Part shown: piece after piece, positions 43,416-56,400 of the stretch
How the letters are laid out: each line of letters starts with the position of its first letter
How positions within the stretch are numbered: position 1 is the stretch's first letter
Source: Membranipora membranacea
Lineage: Eukaryota; Bryozoa; Gymnolaemata; Cheilostomatida; Membraniporidae
Assembly: GCA_914767715.1 (NCBI GenBank)
Contig: OU612068.1
Span: forward strand, 13,392,001-13,456,000
Direction of reading: 5' to 3'
Length of the DNA: 64,000 nucleotides
The notes under the pieces: generated by a model
The model's database searches: none
The model's input: the letters and a program-made list of their open reading frames with translations, nothing else
Told to the model about the DNA's origin: nothing
Translations under genes and position numbers: made by a program

Positions 43416-46400
43416 GCTTCACGCTGACAGTGGTTGAAGAGTGGCACTTATGACTTGGAAACCAAGTCGCCACTATACACTTCCTATGCTGGCACATCAG
43501 TGCCAGTCATTGTCAACCCTGACACAGCAATATTATATTAATATCATATCATATCATATTTTTATTATTATTATTATAATTGCTCTCAATTGAACGATGA
43601 CATAAGTCAGGCTAATAGGTTTTACAGAACTACCACCACCTCTAAAGCTGGCCTGTTGTTCTTTCTCTATCTATCTTATTGCCATATGTTTGTGAAATAG
43701 ATTTTTTTTGCAATTGCCCAGTTATTTTCAGAACAGTGGCCGGCTCGAGTTTCAGGTACTATACAGATGAGTTGCACTTCAAAGTTGCTATCTCCTACAG
43801 CATTCAGCAATAGAAATCTTGGATTTGGATGATCAAACTTATGCAAGTAAAACTAAGACATTAGATCATCTGTTCATTAACCCAATAAAATATGAACCCT
43901 CCTTTTCTCACACAAATTATTAGAGAAATTATTTGAGATATTGAAAAACTATATTGTCTTAATCATGAACATTTTTATTCATGACAAAACAGAGGTTGGG
44001 CTGCCCCTAAAGAGGGACGCAAGTTACCGAAATCCTCATACTGAGAGTGTGATACATCCTAGAAAACTAGAATGCATCCTATAGGTGAGGCCATGGTGGA
44101 CCTCCTAATCGTAAGTGTGCAGCAAGCTGAAAACAGGCACTCATCGCTCATTGGCAGTGACACTTTTGTCTTAGCCAATAGGCCGAGAAGCGCGGTAAGT
44201 GTATCACTCGCATGGGTATCAAACTTAAGTTCCAAAAAACAAGTTAGCCAACCGCATACAGTAGAAAGATGCAGCGGATCAAGTCCCATATCCCACTGCA
44301 CAGAAAATCACAGCTGCCGTCCGAGCAGTGCGTTGGAAAGGGGCTCGAGGAGAAGACCTGCTCCGTGAAACTATACAATGACCAGTCCGATGTGACCAGT
44401 CCAAGGAGTTACTTAGAGATAGATTCATTGAGCACGCATTACTGTGACTCCTAACATGTATTTAACTACAACGAGGGAAACAACATAGATGACTGTAAAT
44501 GTTAGCTCCATGCTTAGCTCAGTCAGTAGAAGAGGTGTGAAAAAGGTGTTTCAATTTAGTTTTCGTATTGCGCTTTGCTGACAAATCATTCAATGGCTCC
44601 TCCTACTTTTATCTCTATTCAAGAAATATTTCAGCATCAAATCAATTAATTATGAATTTTTGCTTGTGTCTCGTTCCCAAAACCCTCACTCATTGATGGA
44701 ACTATATGCATTTTGAGTAAAAAATTTGAACGAACTGTCTAATTGAAGATTTTGATTTTGAACTAGGTGACCAGCCTATTACACACATGTTGTTGAAGAT
44801 ATGACTGTCATTCAGCCAATTCTTCTACTTCCATATAAAACTTTTTGTAAATGTTTTGTAAAGTCACTTGATATGGGTTATAATACACCTGCATTTGTCA
44901 TAAACACAAAATTAATCAATTAATATTCTTAACTGTGACTAAGGAGTAACAGCTCCTTGTTGAAAACGACATGCCGGCCCCCATTTCACAGGTGAGTTGA
45001 AAAGGAACTTACAGATACCATGCCTCGTCTGATCAGGTAATCTAAATTAAAGTAAAAATTCAAAATCACATGCACCATCATGCAGCAGACCAAGGATAAA
45101 TTGTGAAAATCAATCACCACAAATCGTTCCACGCTAAAGCTAGACTATCAGAAAGTTAGTTACTTTTTGTTTCCTTCCTTCAATCCGTTTATTATAATCA
45201 AATTTGCAGCATGAAAACTTAGCTAAGTCTGACTGTATGAAAACCACTATAGCAAGGTTTTTTTTGCCAGATTTACCTGGAGAAACCCAACACAAAAGTT
45301 AGGGCAGGTCATCTTTAGACCCATTGGTAACAACCAACGTCCCAGAAAGTCAACATATGGTAGCTAGAGGCCTTTTTATTAAAAAATCTCAGTACTTTAA
45401 CACATCCAGGTTGATTCGTAAAGTGCTCTATTTAGCCCCAAAATTACCCTAAAACTTGCTTGCATTGCTTGAGTTAAATGGGAATCGCTTCATTTTTGCA
45501 CAGATCCCATGTTTCAGTTGAATGAATATTGAGTAGTTGTCTCCTCACGACCTTCGAGAGGACAGCTACAAATATAACAACAATGGCTTTTTTACTTCAG
45601 GGAGTTAGTTCAAAGCTCCTGCTTACCAAGAAGGTTTTGACTAAAACCCTTCATCATCCGGAGACGTAAGGTCGATTTTGTGGTGAGGAAGTTGCTGGAC
45701 AGGAGATACAATTGAAGTTTGTTGCAGATTTCTCACTCCTGGTTCTTGCCTGTTGCCGTTCTGGGGTATATGTGTCGGGCATACAGCTGCGTAACATAAT
45801 TTTGTTTGTCATCATTTGGAAGTGGTGGGAGTATGATTAGTTATGGGTTCTCAAACCTCATGATCATTTCTGAAATTAGCTGTAAAATCAGATCCAAAAG
45901 TCTATGTCTCGGATGACACCTGTGTTCCAATTCCTGTTCAGTTGTGGTAGACTAGATTCTGAGAGTTTGCAATAGTTTTCCTACAACTTCAATCGTTTCT
46001 GGTATTTCCTGGTTAGTAGTATATTACACATCATAATCTATTTTAATCATTGAAATGGGAAAGGGGATTATCAGTTTAACATGAGTCTGAAATACAGTAC
46101 AACCATAATAACTGTATAACCATATAATATATGTATTCCCTTATGTACGCTAATGGTTATGTGAAATTTTCCACCGTTGTTTATTGCTATTCATGCTGTG
46201 AATTAGTTTGCATTTCATAGATGTATATATATATTATGTATATATGTATATCTGTGTATATATATATATATGTATGTATACAATGCTGCATTTTTCTACC
46301 CTGTTCTCCAACATGTGTCTTGAAACTTGTCCTCACTCAAAACTAATTGAGTTATGCCTCTTGGCCTGAAAAGGTGGATTTAAACCAACACTTGAGTTGC

Positions 46401-46764
46401 ACACTTCACTAACTTAGCTAAGACATACTAGAATGTCAAACAATGTATTGTAGCCATTTAATTCTGTGATTGTAGCATTAAGCTAAGTGCTTCACAAATC
46501 AGTAAAATTAAATCATTAGCATCAAAAGAATTGTGTAGCACCTATAGGTGACATTGCTTTTAATCATAATTATGTCCATTCATCACAGTGTTTATAATGA
46601 CCAAAGCCAACAGCTACCTCCAATTGACTTATAGGAAAACGTAAAATGTAACATATTGAGCAATGAGAAAGGTTGCTGGCTGCTGAAAGACCGCACTAAC
46701 GTTACAGCTGTGAGGAATAGAAACTATAGAGAAAGCAAAACTCATAGCGTTAACTGCTACAATA
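43416..46764. other. Intergenic DNA, no gene seen
   Basis: AT-rich sequence of 3.3 kb. It has simple repeats (tatatatgtatg runs at about 46215-46280; cattatattatt-type near 43530-43580). Overlapping frames on both strands at 44059-44368 have no recognisable motif and are not called. The 5' UTR and promoter of the gene at 46765 probably lie in its last part, but I cannot place them. Confidence 0.5.
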
Positions 46765-49107
46765 ATGACCGCAGAATTTCAGATGGATGGTTCACCTCTT
46801 CAAGACAGCACACTGGCGGCAGGGCTGCTGAACTCGACAGCGAGCATGACAACTGATGGATATGATTCGAGAGGTGCTGCTATGTTTACCATAGCTGTTA
46901 TACTAACTTACACTCTTTCGATCATTTGTCTTATCGCCAGCTTCAGCTTTCAGAAGAAAAGAGCTATACAGCAGGACCAGGAAGCCACAAACTATCTCAA
47001 ATATAGAAACGAAGTACCTCGCGTCATGTCTCAGGTAATGATATGGTGGTTTGCCCACATGAGGGGGGGGGGGGCGTTGGACGGGGGGCAAGAGTCTGGG
47101 AGGCTCAGACTAGGTTTGAGCATATACCCCACCCTCCCCTGTTTGAGCTCCCTGAATTTTAACCCCAAAGCCAATGCCGTAGGCTTCTGGATTTACAATA
47201 CAAGCGTTTGTGCTTAGCCAGAATGTCTGTTGTCAATCACCCACCAAAGCATGTGTACTTCGGCAAAGATCACAGGCTTGTAACTTCAGATGCCTGATGG
47301 TTGAGACCAGTCACTCACTTAGCTATGACCAGCAGTTAGCTAGCGTTTGATCCGGATTTTAAATAAAATTGCCTTTGTGTAGGCCTATATATAAAAATAT
47401 TTTTTCAAATTTTAAATAAACATAATACTTGATAATTCTGTCTGCACGCGAAAACTTTGTGATCAGAAATGAAGCTTTGTTTTAACACACAGATAGAGGT
47501 GGACCAGGCGCGGCATTATGGCATGAGATGTATAACAGACGCACGTATTCCGATGCCGTTCCTGCTTGTACCTGTAAACGAGGGAAGGTCCGGTAACCTC
47601 CTTGCTATGGCTCGGGCCGAAGAAGAAATACTCAGACTAGACGGTGAAATATGCAATCGGCATGAGAGAAAAACATCAGAATCGTCAGATGTATCCAATA
47701 GTGAGAGCCAAGCTAGCCTCAGAATCATACAAAGGTAAGACATCATGTGAGGGGTAGTAATAACACAGCCCTAAGAGTTAAAGCCTAGCCAGAATTTGTG
47801 GATTTTGGGTTTGATGTTTATCGAATGGTTGCTTACATTGGGAAAAAATGCAGTTACATATATTTTGCAAAATGAAAGTTGGGCATTGAAGAATGGTTCA
47901 CCTTGTTATATTAAAGCGATATGTTTTGTAGAACAATTTGTGTGCAGGAGAATGTAAGCTTTGAGGTCGTCAGCATTAGCAGTTAGCTGCTAATGCGGCA
48001 TAACATCTCACAGGTTTCATCTGTGAGAAGCGATAAAATAGGGACAAAAATATTGATTCAATCTGATTTCAATTCCGAAGCTTTGCCAGATTCTCTTGCG
48101 CATGTAACTGTTCCCTTGAGTAAGCAAACAGTGTTATTGAATACGAAGAGTGAATGATGCGAGTTTTTCAGGTTTTGTCCATGTGATCCAGGGATATACT
48201 TCTCTATATCCTATGATATATCAGCGAAATAAGATTTCCTCAAATTATGGATTAGGGTAATTTTATTGGCTCACGAAATGAGCACAAGGTGCAATACTTG
48301 AGCAACCTTACTCAAAAATGGTACTAATTGAATAAAAAATGTCAACTATTTATACTCAAATATTTGCATTTGTTCATAAATATTATCACTCAAGAAATTT
48401 AAAAAGATACACCAGATAAAATTATAGCAAATTTACAATAAGCATGATCAGAATTTCAATGGCATTTTCCCGGCTGGATTTGTGGTTTAAATCTCGAAGG
48501 TTGAAATAAAATATTTTAACTGGGGTTAGTCCTACCCATAGAGGCACTATATATATGATGTTTTTACCCTACGGAAGCAAGTATTAGCTAGAATTTATGT
48601 TTTGCCAGTTCTGGGATGACTTAATTGTAGCTACTAGCTAGCACCAATTATGAGCATATTTAAAGAATGTGTGTGAAAGTTAGCTTGCAATATAATTCAC
48701 TATTTCAAGCATGTTCAAAAAGGTTAAATCTTTCGCCTGAGATTACTTCACTCCTCAAGGGTATTTTTCTGCGTCAGCTTTTTGTGTACCTGCACTGCAA
48801 CTTGTCTCCTTTGCGTTCCATGACTCCATTTTACATGAATTTTCCAATAAATCCAGATATCCACACACTGTGTTCTTTGCTGTATTGTAGTTGTCGGTCT
48901 GTGGACACTTTGATGACCACTGTTATATCAGAGGAATCGAGATCTCGCCTGAACTCTACTATCTCTGCTGTCTCCAGGAAATCTGCAGATGACGATGCAG
49001 ATGAGTCTCTAGTATCCAACTCGCATGCAGATGTACAGCATGAAGAAGATGGCACAACAGAGAATGGTGGAGGACACATAAATGGTGCAGCTACATTCCT
49101 AGTCTGA
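46765..49107 (+). CDS. Small single-pass membrane protein of unknown function (three exons, 242 aa)
   Basis: Exons are 46765-47034, 47493-47734 and 48891-49107 (stop TGA). Phases 0 and 2 join cleanly to 243 codons including stop. The N-terminus of about 36 residues has a glycosylation sequon (NST) and no cleavable signal. It is followed by one membrane helix ([23 protein letters not shown]) and a basic stop (QKKR), suggesting an outside N-terminus. The cytoplasmic part has NYLKYRNEVPR, an acidic/helical segment (LLAMARAEEEILRLDGEI) and a Ser/Asp/Glu-rich tail. The layout recalls KCNE potassium-channel beta subunits (short glycosylated N-terminus, one helix, acidic Ser-rich tail), but I see no diagnostic motif, so that is only a hypothesis. 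The 1.16-kb second intron holds nothing recognisable. Confidence 0.72.
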
Positions 49108-52100
49108 GCCCCTTGGAGTATTGCCCCCCGCCCGTTGGCCATCCTCCCTCCCTTACATCCCATGTTTGATTTACGTTAACATGAGAGATCTGAGCTGAGT
49201 TTACGATGTTGTTTTATAAGAAACTTGTCTGAAATCGCTCAGATGAATGTGACATTCCTCAGTTGTATAGTTACTTCTTAAACAGTACCTTAGCTTTACT
49301 AGATAAATGGTTCAAGATGGTGTCTGTGAAATTTCTTTGTTTTGATATCTCATTTTTAAAGTCACTCTCTTTTGGCTATGAATACAAGCGCAATGATCAT
49401 GTTTTCTACACTTTGAATCATAGTATTTGTATACTATGGCTGTGTTAGTCCTTTGTTCCACAACTTGTTTAGACACTTTACTGGAAATAATGATAGTAGA
49501 CTAGATACTACAGCTGAATAAGTCTTTTGAGAAATCATTCTGCTTTTCATGTTCCGACCAATTTTTCAAGTCCTCACGGGACCTCACTTGGTTATAGGGC
49601 AGTGGCAAAGAGAACCATGGTCAATGTGTTTGCCCTTAGAGGGTGGGTTAATAATTGACTCGAGTATATTTTACAAACCACTGGGAGTTTATTGCTGGTC
49701 ATTGGTGCCATTCTTACAACTATTATAATAACTGTAATCAGGTATTTCTACTTGCTGAGTTATCCTCCCATTAATTACAAATAACTGAAACTACCATTGA
49801 GAAAACTTACTATAGTGTAGGAATATACAAACAAGTTTCCAACTCTTGTGATACCGAGTACATACTTTAAAGGACTAAATAATAAACCCAATAAAGATTT
49901 TAAGTTTAAAATCAGATAATGAGTGTAATATAAACAGTATGTTATTAAACAATCTACTCTTACAAACAAAATCTTCGTTCGTTGTTATGCGGAGACGTTT
50001 CCTGCATGACAGGAAACAGGTTTGGTTTTGAGAAGTTGGGATTGGTGAAATTTGCTGTGGAGGAGAAATATAGAAGTGATACTTGCAACATTATCTTCTT
50101 GGATACTCATTCACATCACAGGAACAGTCAACAATACTTTAATTGTTACATTCCCAATTGATATCTACCCAAAGGCTACCACAAATTTGTTATACTGGAG
50201 GAGTAATTTCCTTATTGCTGCAAAAGAAGTGTGTGATACTTACTTTCTTTCTGTAAGTAAATCAAATGTGTACCGTATGTATGTACTGTTTAAATGCAAT
50301 AGTAAAAGTATGTATGCTTTAATTGAATGAATAAGCTTGGATCAATTTATTTATATGAATTGATGCATTTCAGTGTATGTAATATGCATGTATCTTAGGC
50401 GCACCGGAACTGTCACTCAATATCCATTCCTTCCAAGACCGAAGTCTTGTTAAAGAGGACTAGCTAACCAACTTACTAACTAAGCGGACTTGACTAGGCT
50501 TAACTTAATATTTAATTTACAGTAATGAATTAAAATTGTCAAACAGCAGTATGTAACATGATTTGAATGAAACTAATTACTCTATTATGAGATTCACAAG
50601 TCGTGCTTATAGGGGATTTTAAGATGGTATTCCTGCCCTACTTAAAAAGCACTTTGATGTAAGGAAGGGCAGGAAGGCTCTCTGACAATTCCCATACATA
50701 TTTGATTGAGTTGTATAATTTCTATTTATGCATTTTTACAAATCACATTATTTGATTCCTTAGTTATATAGAGAAGGTGTAAGTCTTGGCAGCTTTGAAG
50801 AGTGAGTTTGTCCTCTTACTATAATATAATACTGCTTGCACTCGACCTGGCTCTTCAATTCAATACTAGTTAGAAGATAAGTTGATGAAATACCTGAGCT
50901 GCAGATAATTTTGAAGAAAATTAAAAAAAGAAAGATTTAGCCCAGGCTGCTTAATGATGATATTACATACAGGGATTGGTAAGGGGAAACTTTAATAGGC
51001 TTACATTTACTAGGCTATTCATTCAATCAAAACTAGGGATTGATTTATTGATTGATTTGTATTCTATCACTTACTGTAAAAGTTGCGAGAAAAAGGTTGC
51101 TGGTACACATACTCTGCTAAAAAATAATGAGGTTGCCTTGCATGCAAAAATAGTAGGCAAAAATGGGGCCACTCATTAATGTGTATATTATGCCCACATT
51201 AAAAGTGTTTATACGTTTATTAAAATCAAATCCTATATCTGAATTATTCTGACTTCTGTATACGAACACGTTTGTACGAAGAGGCCTGTTGATCAAGAAA
51301 GTCATATCCTTAGAACAAATGCGTTTGAGCGACGTTGAATCATTTTGTTGATATTATGAAGGACAGGAATGACACAGACGATGCTATCCGCATTCCTGTA
51401 AAAAAACCAACGCCAATATATAGGCATTTAAAGGGACATGCCTAGTTGGTGGTCATCTTAACCCTATAGGAGCGTACTAAATGCTATAGTAGATAATTAC
51501 AACTGGTAGGAGTACATAAACAACTTAAACAACCACAAGTTGTTATGGTAGGTTAAGTATCTCTGCGATCTTAGATATCATAAGTCCTATCTCCCCTCTA
51601 TCTCTGCCAACCCTCAGGGTCTCTCTCTGTGCGAGAAAGGTGATTGGTTGGTAAACTACAAAATAGATGTAAACAGAATAGAAACATTGCAGTCTGCTCT
51701 GCTGCCTATAACCAAACATTCACCTCCACCTTGGAAAATCAGGTATTGACAATCTTGTTGACTTTATTCGCCAGTCATGCAAGTTAGTTAACCATTTAGA
51801 GTCAAGAGCAAACTTTCCGGGCCTTTGAGTACTATTGGTACCTGTACTCTGCTAATACAAACATGTTGTGCTATCCCCCATTGAAGACAAGACAATCTTG
51901 TATCGATATTGAAAGTTTCGAGTATCCTATATATGGGTGGAGTGGGTGGAGTTATATCTTGGCCTCTCTGATCCCCTCACAGTCCTATATATGAATTAGG
52001 AGGAGGGGAGGGTATAATTGAGATGATAGACTCAGTGGTGTGAAGCCTGAAGCATGGCCTTCATCTAGTGTCATTATAGATTGTAGATCTACATCGCTCA

Positions 52101-53380
52101 TAATAACATGTTTAGCGCATTAATTCGTGGACGTTGAGATATTTTACTCCTCGATTTGGTGTTTGGTTAGACGCTGAACACGCTGTAGAGGATTATTTCT
52201 GTATAATAATACAGTGTTAGAATATTGTGTGTGACGGAAGAAGACATACACCCTTGTGGTGTCTTGCTTTGTTACACACATTTTCTTATCTTTCTGTTGT
52301 GCCTGTAGCTGACTTGTTCAGACCTCTAAGATTGAATAGATAGGCCAAATATCTATTATCACGATATATGGAAATCTCAAATACCAACTTGAGATATCCA
52401 ATCATGCAGCATTTGGTGACTAGGTAAAAATTTCTACAAGACACAAGTATACCATGCTCCTTTATTGTACGCCATGACATAGAATCTTGTTACTCTGCCT
52501 AACCTTCATTTGACTTATGTCACTAATTCCCTTTTTAAAAAATGAAAATTGGGAACAGAACAATCATCTTTGGGAAAAGTTTTTGGGTATCAACTTCTGT
52601 GCTAGTAATAGGGCTCATGTTAACATCAATCAGATATGTTTCAGTGATGTCTGAAAGTGCAATGAATAGGAATAGCTAAATCATCGGAGGGCCTACCTAG
52701 AGAATTTGAGAATGCAGTATTTGGTGATTTTTTCACATCGCAAAAAAACTTTATTCTGCAAGGAATAACACTGACAGCAACTGTATGTCAACTCCATAAA
52801 CATATGACCATATTATCATGTATACAATATTTACATGTTTATAGTCAATACATACCATAGCAGTGAACATGGGCGCCAAAGTGGAAGCTCCTTTCAGTAT
52901 ATAATGAGTACGACTGGATGGGTGGACAGTTTCAAATATCAGTCAGAATGGTGGACTATGATTCAGTCCACCACCTGAGCATACTCATAGAACTAACAAT
53001 AATTGTTTACATTTTACAAACATATCTTTGAACATACTGCAGATAAAAAGTTCCAGGGTATGTGATATGTTACAACCAGAGACTATGGATATATAATTAT
53101 CTATAGTCTCTGTTACTACTGCACTAAATGTAAACTTTTCTAGGAGGCTGCCATTGTTAGCAGTATTCAACCCAGTGTTACGTTTCTAATTGTACTGGCC
53201 GTTTCTTTTTCTCTGCATTCATCCAAGCATCTTGTTTTGCATATTTTCGATTGTAGGTGTTTTATTATGGCATGAATTTGATGAATGGCCCTTTGATTAA
53301 ATGATTGAAATTCAATCGGAAATTCAACTAATGCCAACATCTGACAGTTTTTGCATCGCCAACTACTTTACTTCATTGCA
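49108..53380. other. Intergenic DNA between the membrane-protein gene and neurabin
   Basis: No protein-coding gene is seen in 4.3 kb. AATAAA at 49881-49886 could end the upstream transcript. Two CCTATATATG elements at 51926 and 51984 sit about 1.5 kb before the neurabin start. Near 53370-53380 (ttcattgcag) there is a plausible acceptor for a 5' UTR exon of neurabin, so the neurabin promoter probably lies further upstream in this stretch. Confidence 0.5.
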
Positions 53381-53455
53381 GAGACACTGATTTGATATAT
53401 AGCTACTAGTATGAGTGCATAGTCTCTGCAGTGACAATTCTGTAACATCGACAAG
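53381..53455 (+). other. Neurabin 5' UTR (probable)
   Basis: Follows an acceptor-like cttcattgcag and runs 75 nt into the start codon. If the acceptor is used, a further untranslated exon lies upstream. Confidence 0.4.
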
Positions 53456-56400
53456 ATGGCTGACGATGTGAGGAATGAAATACTTGCTGCTAGCAGATCT
53501 CGAACGGGCAGCAAGGATCTCTCCGGACCAGGCAGCAGAAGGTTTAGTGATACAAAGTCATCATTTGATAGTCTGACATCACCACCCCTTTCTCCAGATA
53601 GAAAGACTTCAGCGGGCAGCCCGAGATCTAGAATAAACAGCACCTCACCATCCAGGTTAGATATATAAGCTCACTTAGACATCAATGTTCCTACTGTGTC
53701 CTACTATTAATACATTGGCAGAGTCGCTGCCCCCTGTTGCTGAATGGGTTTAAGAGATAAACCACTTGAGAGATATTGTAAAAGGATTGGAGCTGTTGTC
53801 CTATTTATGTATGGTATAAATCTTAACAATGATTCATCCAAGAGATCCCTACCATCCCAAGTTGTTAAACCGATGATTTCTTCAGAACTTACAAAGTATT
53901 TATTGCATTAACAATCTCTCTAGTTGCCAATCATTATCATAATTAAATCTAACCGCATTGGCAACGGCATGGTATTATGATAAGCTGTTGATTTGCTTTT
54001 AGAACCACAAGCGCTCTTCCTACATCAAAAAGTTTGGATATTCCGTCGGCAAGACCTACAACAGCAGTTACCAATCGATGGGCTAAAAAGGATGACAAAC
54101 AATCGGTTGTCAATCGCTTCAAAAACTCCAGAGCCTTGTTCGAAAAGCTAGAGAAAGAAAATGCCGGACCTGTTCCTGCATATAAAACTGGTACTGCCTT
54201 CTCCAAGAGGAAAGACATTGAAAGTAGGGCGGGTGTAAGAAAAGGTCTGGGCGACCCTACAAGTTACTCAGCTGGCTCTGCACAGGTTAAGAAAACGTCT
54301 AACTGGATAAAATCGCTAGATAACCAACCTGATGGCGAAAACAAAGAATTAGATTATCAGTCCAAATCTGTATCAGCAGTAAGCGGACAAAGAGGTGTAG
54401 GCATATCAGGCTATAATGCAGAGAGGAATGTGGGTTTATCTGATAATGAGGACAAGCCTGCCTCTAATGGACATGTCCCATCGTCTCCTAAAATACCAGC
54501 TAGGCAAGATAACGGCTTAGCCACAGCGGACCAGCCCAATGGTGACACGATGTCTAATGGTTTCACCGAGCCCAAATCCGAGCCAGTTGCTAGCAGGAAT
54601 AATATGTTTAATCGCCAGCTTTCCTCTGATGTGCTTCCAAAGCCCTATCACGCCCCTACAGCAGGGATTCGCTCTGTTAGGCGACCCGATACAAGTCGCC
54701 ACCGCTATGGTAGTGGTGGCAGCACTGACAAGGGAGATAATTCAGAGGCTATGGACAGGCCTCCAGCAGTGCCAGCTAGGAAATACCCGATGGAAAAATC
54801 ACTGAGCAAGGATGATATTGCTGCCTCTTTGGCCGCTGCTGAAAAATACCTTGATAAAATAAAAAGTGGAGATGAGAGCGCCAGCACGGCAGCTAAAGAG
54901 GACGAGGAACCGCCGCCCTGGAGGTCAAATCTACAGCAGCTCAAAGATAAACGCAGTGAGTCACCTCTGATGGAGCCAGAGCCGATGTATAGCGACCCTG
55001 AGCCCCATATGTCTGTAGAGTTATCTCCACCTACTGCTGACCCTACAGTCAGCGCCACTATAACAGGGCAGGCCGATAGTCCAGATGATTCAAACGCATA
55101 CGATAATGTAGCTGACGTGCTGTCCGAGTTGAAGGCCAGCGGTCATGTCACCCCAAATACTCAACCCACTCAACCCAACAATCATAGCAGTAATAAGAAG
55201 CCCTGGGAAAGGGATAGCATAATCGAGACGTGCGTCGACAGCCCCAGCACACCTACAAACGCATCCTTCAACTTTGTCACAGCCAACGGTGATCACAGCG
55301 GCACAGACACCGATACTACACCCACTGCCTCCACTGACTTAACTAGACAATCTGCCGAGGATCTGGGTATGGACTACGATCCTGTACCGGACTCGACATC
55401 CTCAGTGTACCTGGATTCTAAAATTCCATCTTCTAATATGTCAGCTGATCACCACTACAACAACATTGGTGCCTTCCTCGAGAGCAAGAAGCGTAAAGAG
55501 TCGTTACCAAGCGATGACGAGCCTTACGAGATTGTAGCTCCGCCAACCCCACCCAGTCGTAGAGCCCCAGCTAACCTCCCCCTGGCTCATGAGCTGGATG
55601 AGCCTGAGGTCATGTCTATGGAGGAAGCTAACAGGCTTTTGAGCACCAGGTAAGATAAGTTATCATAACAAATCTGACACTGCAAGATATCAATTATCAC
55701 TCCACAAAAGACTGAAATCGCACATTATTATCTCTGTGACTGCTCGTTCCGTATTGAAGATACAATGAAACTATAACTTTACTTTTCAACCTATCGGAGA
55801 CTGTGCAGGAGACTGTGCAGGCGTTGAATGTCCGCTCTGTGTTTAGGTTTTTTTCTTGATTGTTGATAAATGTTTGTCCTCGTTTGTCATACTCAGACTT
55901 TTAATTCTGATTAATTAGTGATGTAGAACATGACATGTAAGTATAACACTACATCAGTATCAATTTGATATCAAGCCTTTCATATAGTAGCTTTTAATCT
56001 AGCATAGTTCAGAATAATCAAGCTCATGGGTGCTGACTAAAAATCTCACAAAATCCAACAATCAAATGATCTGACCTGCGAACTTATAGCCTTGTCACCT
56101 GGCTACTTTTTTGGTTTGGGGAGACCCCCTCCAAAAAAAAATGTGGCTTATGTATCTTATTCCAGGCTAATCAATGTGAATGGAAATTATTCTTCATCTG
56201 TACAATGTTCTTACGGATGCCAATTACTGATCAGATAAAGATTTTGCTTGATGGTCTGCTGTTCTTGTCAATAGTCGGATTCTTCCGCCCCCTTCCCACT
56301 GCTATTTATGTGATTGTAATAGTTGGTAATAGACCCTCAGGCATATGTTGTCTACGTAACTCCTAAAGCTTCCCATTGTGCAGCGCCAGCTATATTACCT

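Noticed and set aside
44059-44368. Overlapping frames of 80 and 98 codons on opposite strands
   Set aside because: No recognisable domain, splice context or promoter, and both strands are equally open.
54705-55058. 117-codon frame on the - strand inside the neurabin large exon
   Set aside because: A shadow of a real coding exon: low-complexity Ser/Gly/Leu composition follows from the sense Asp/Ser/Pro codons.
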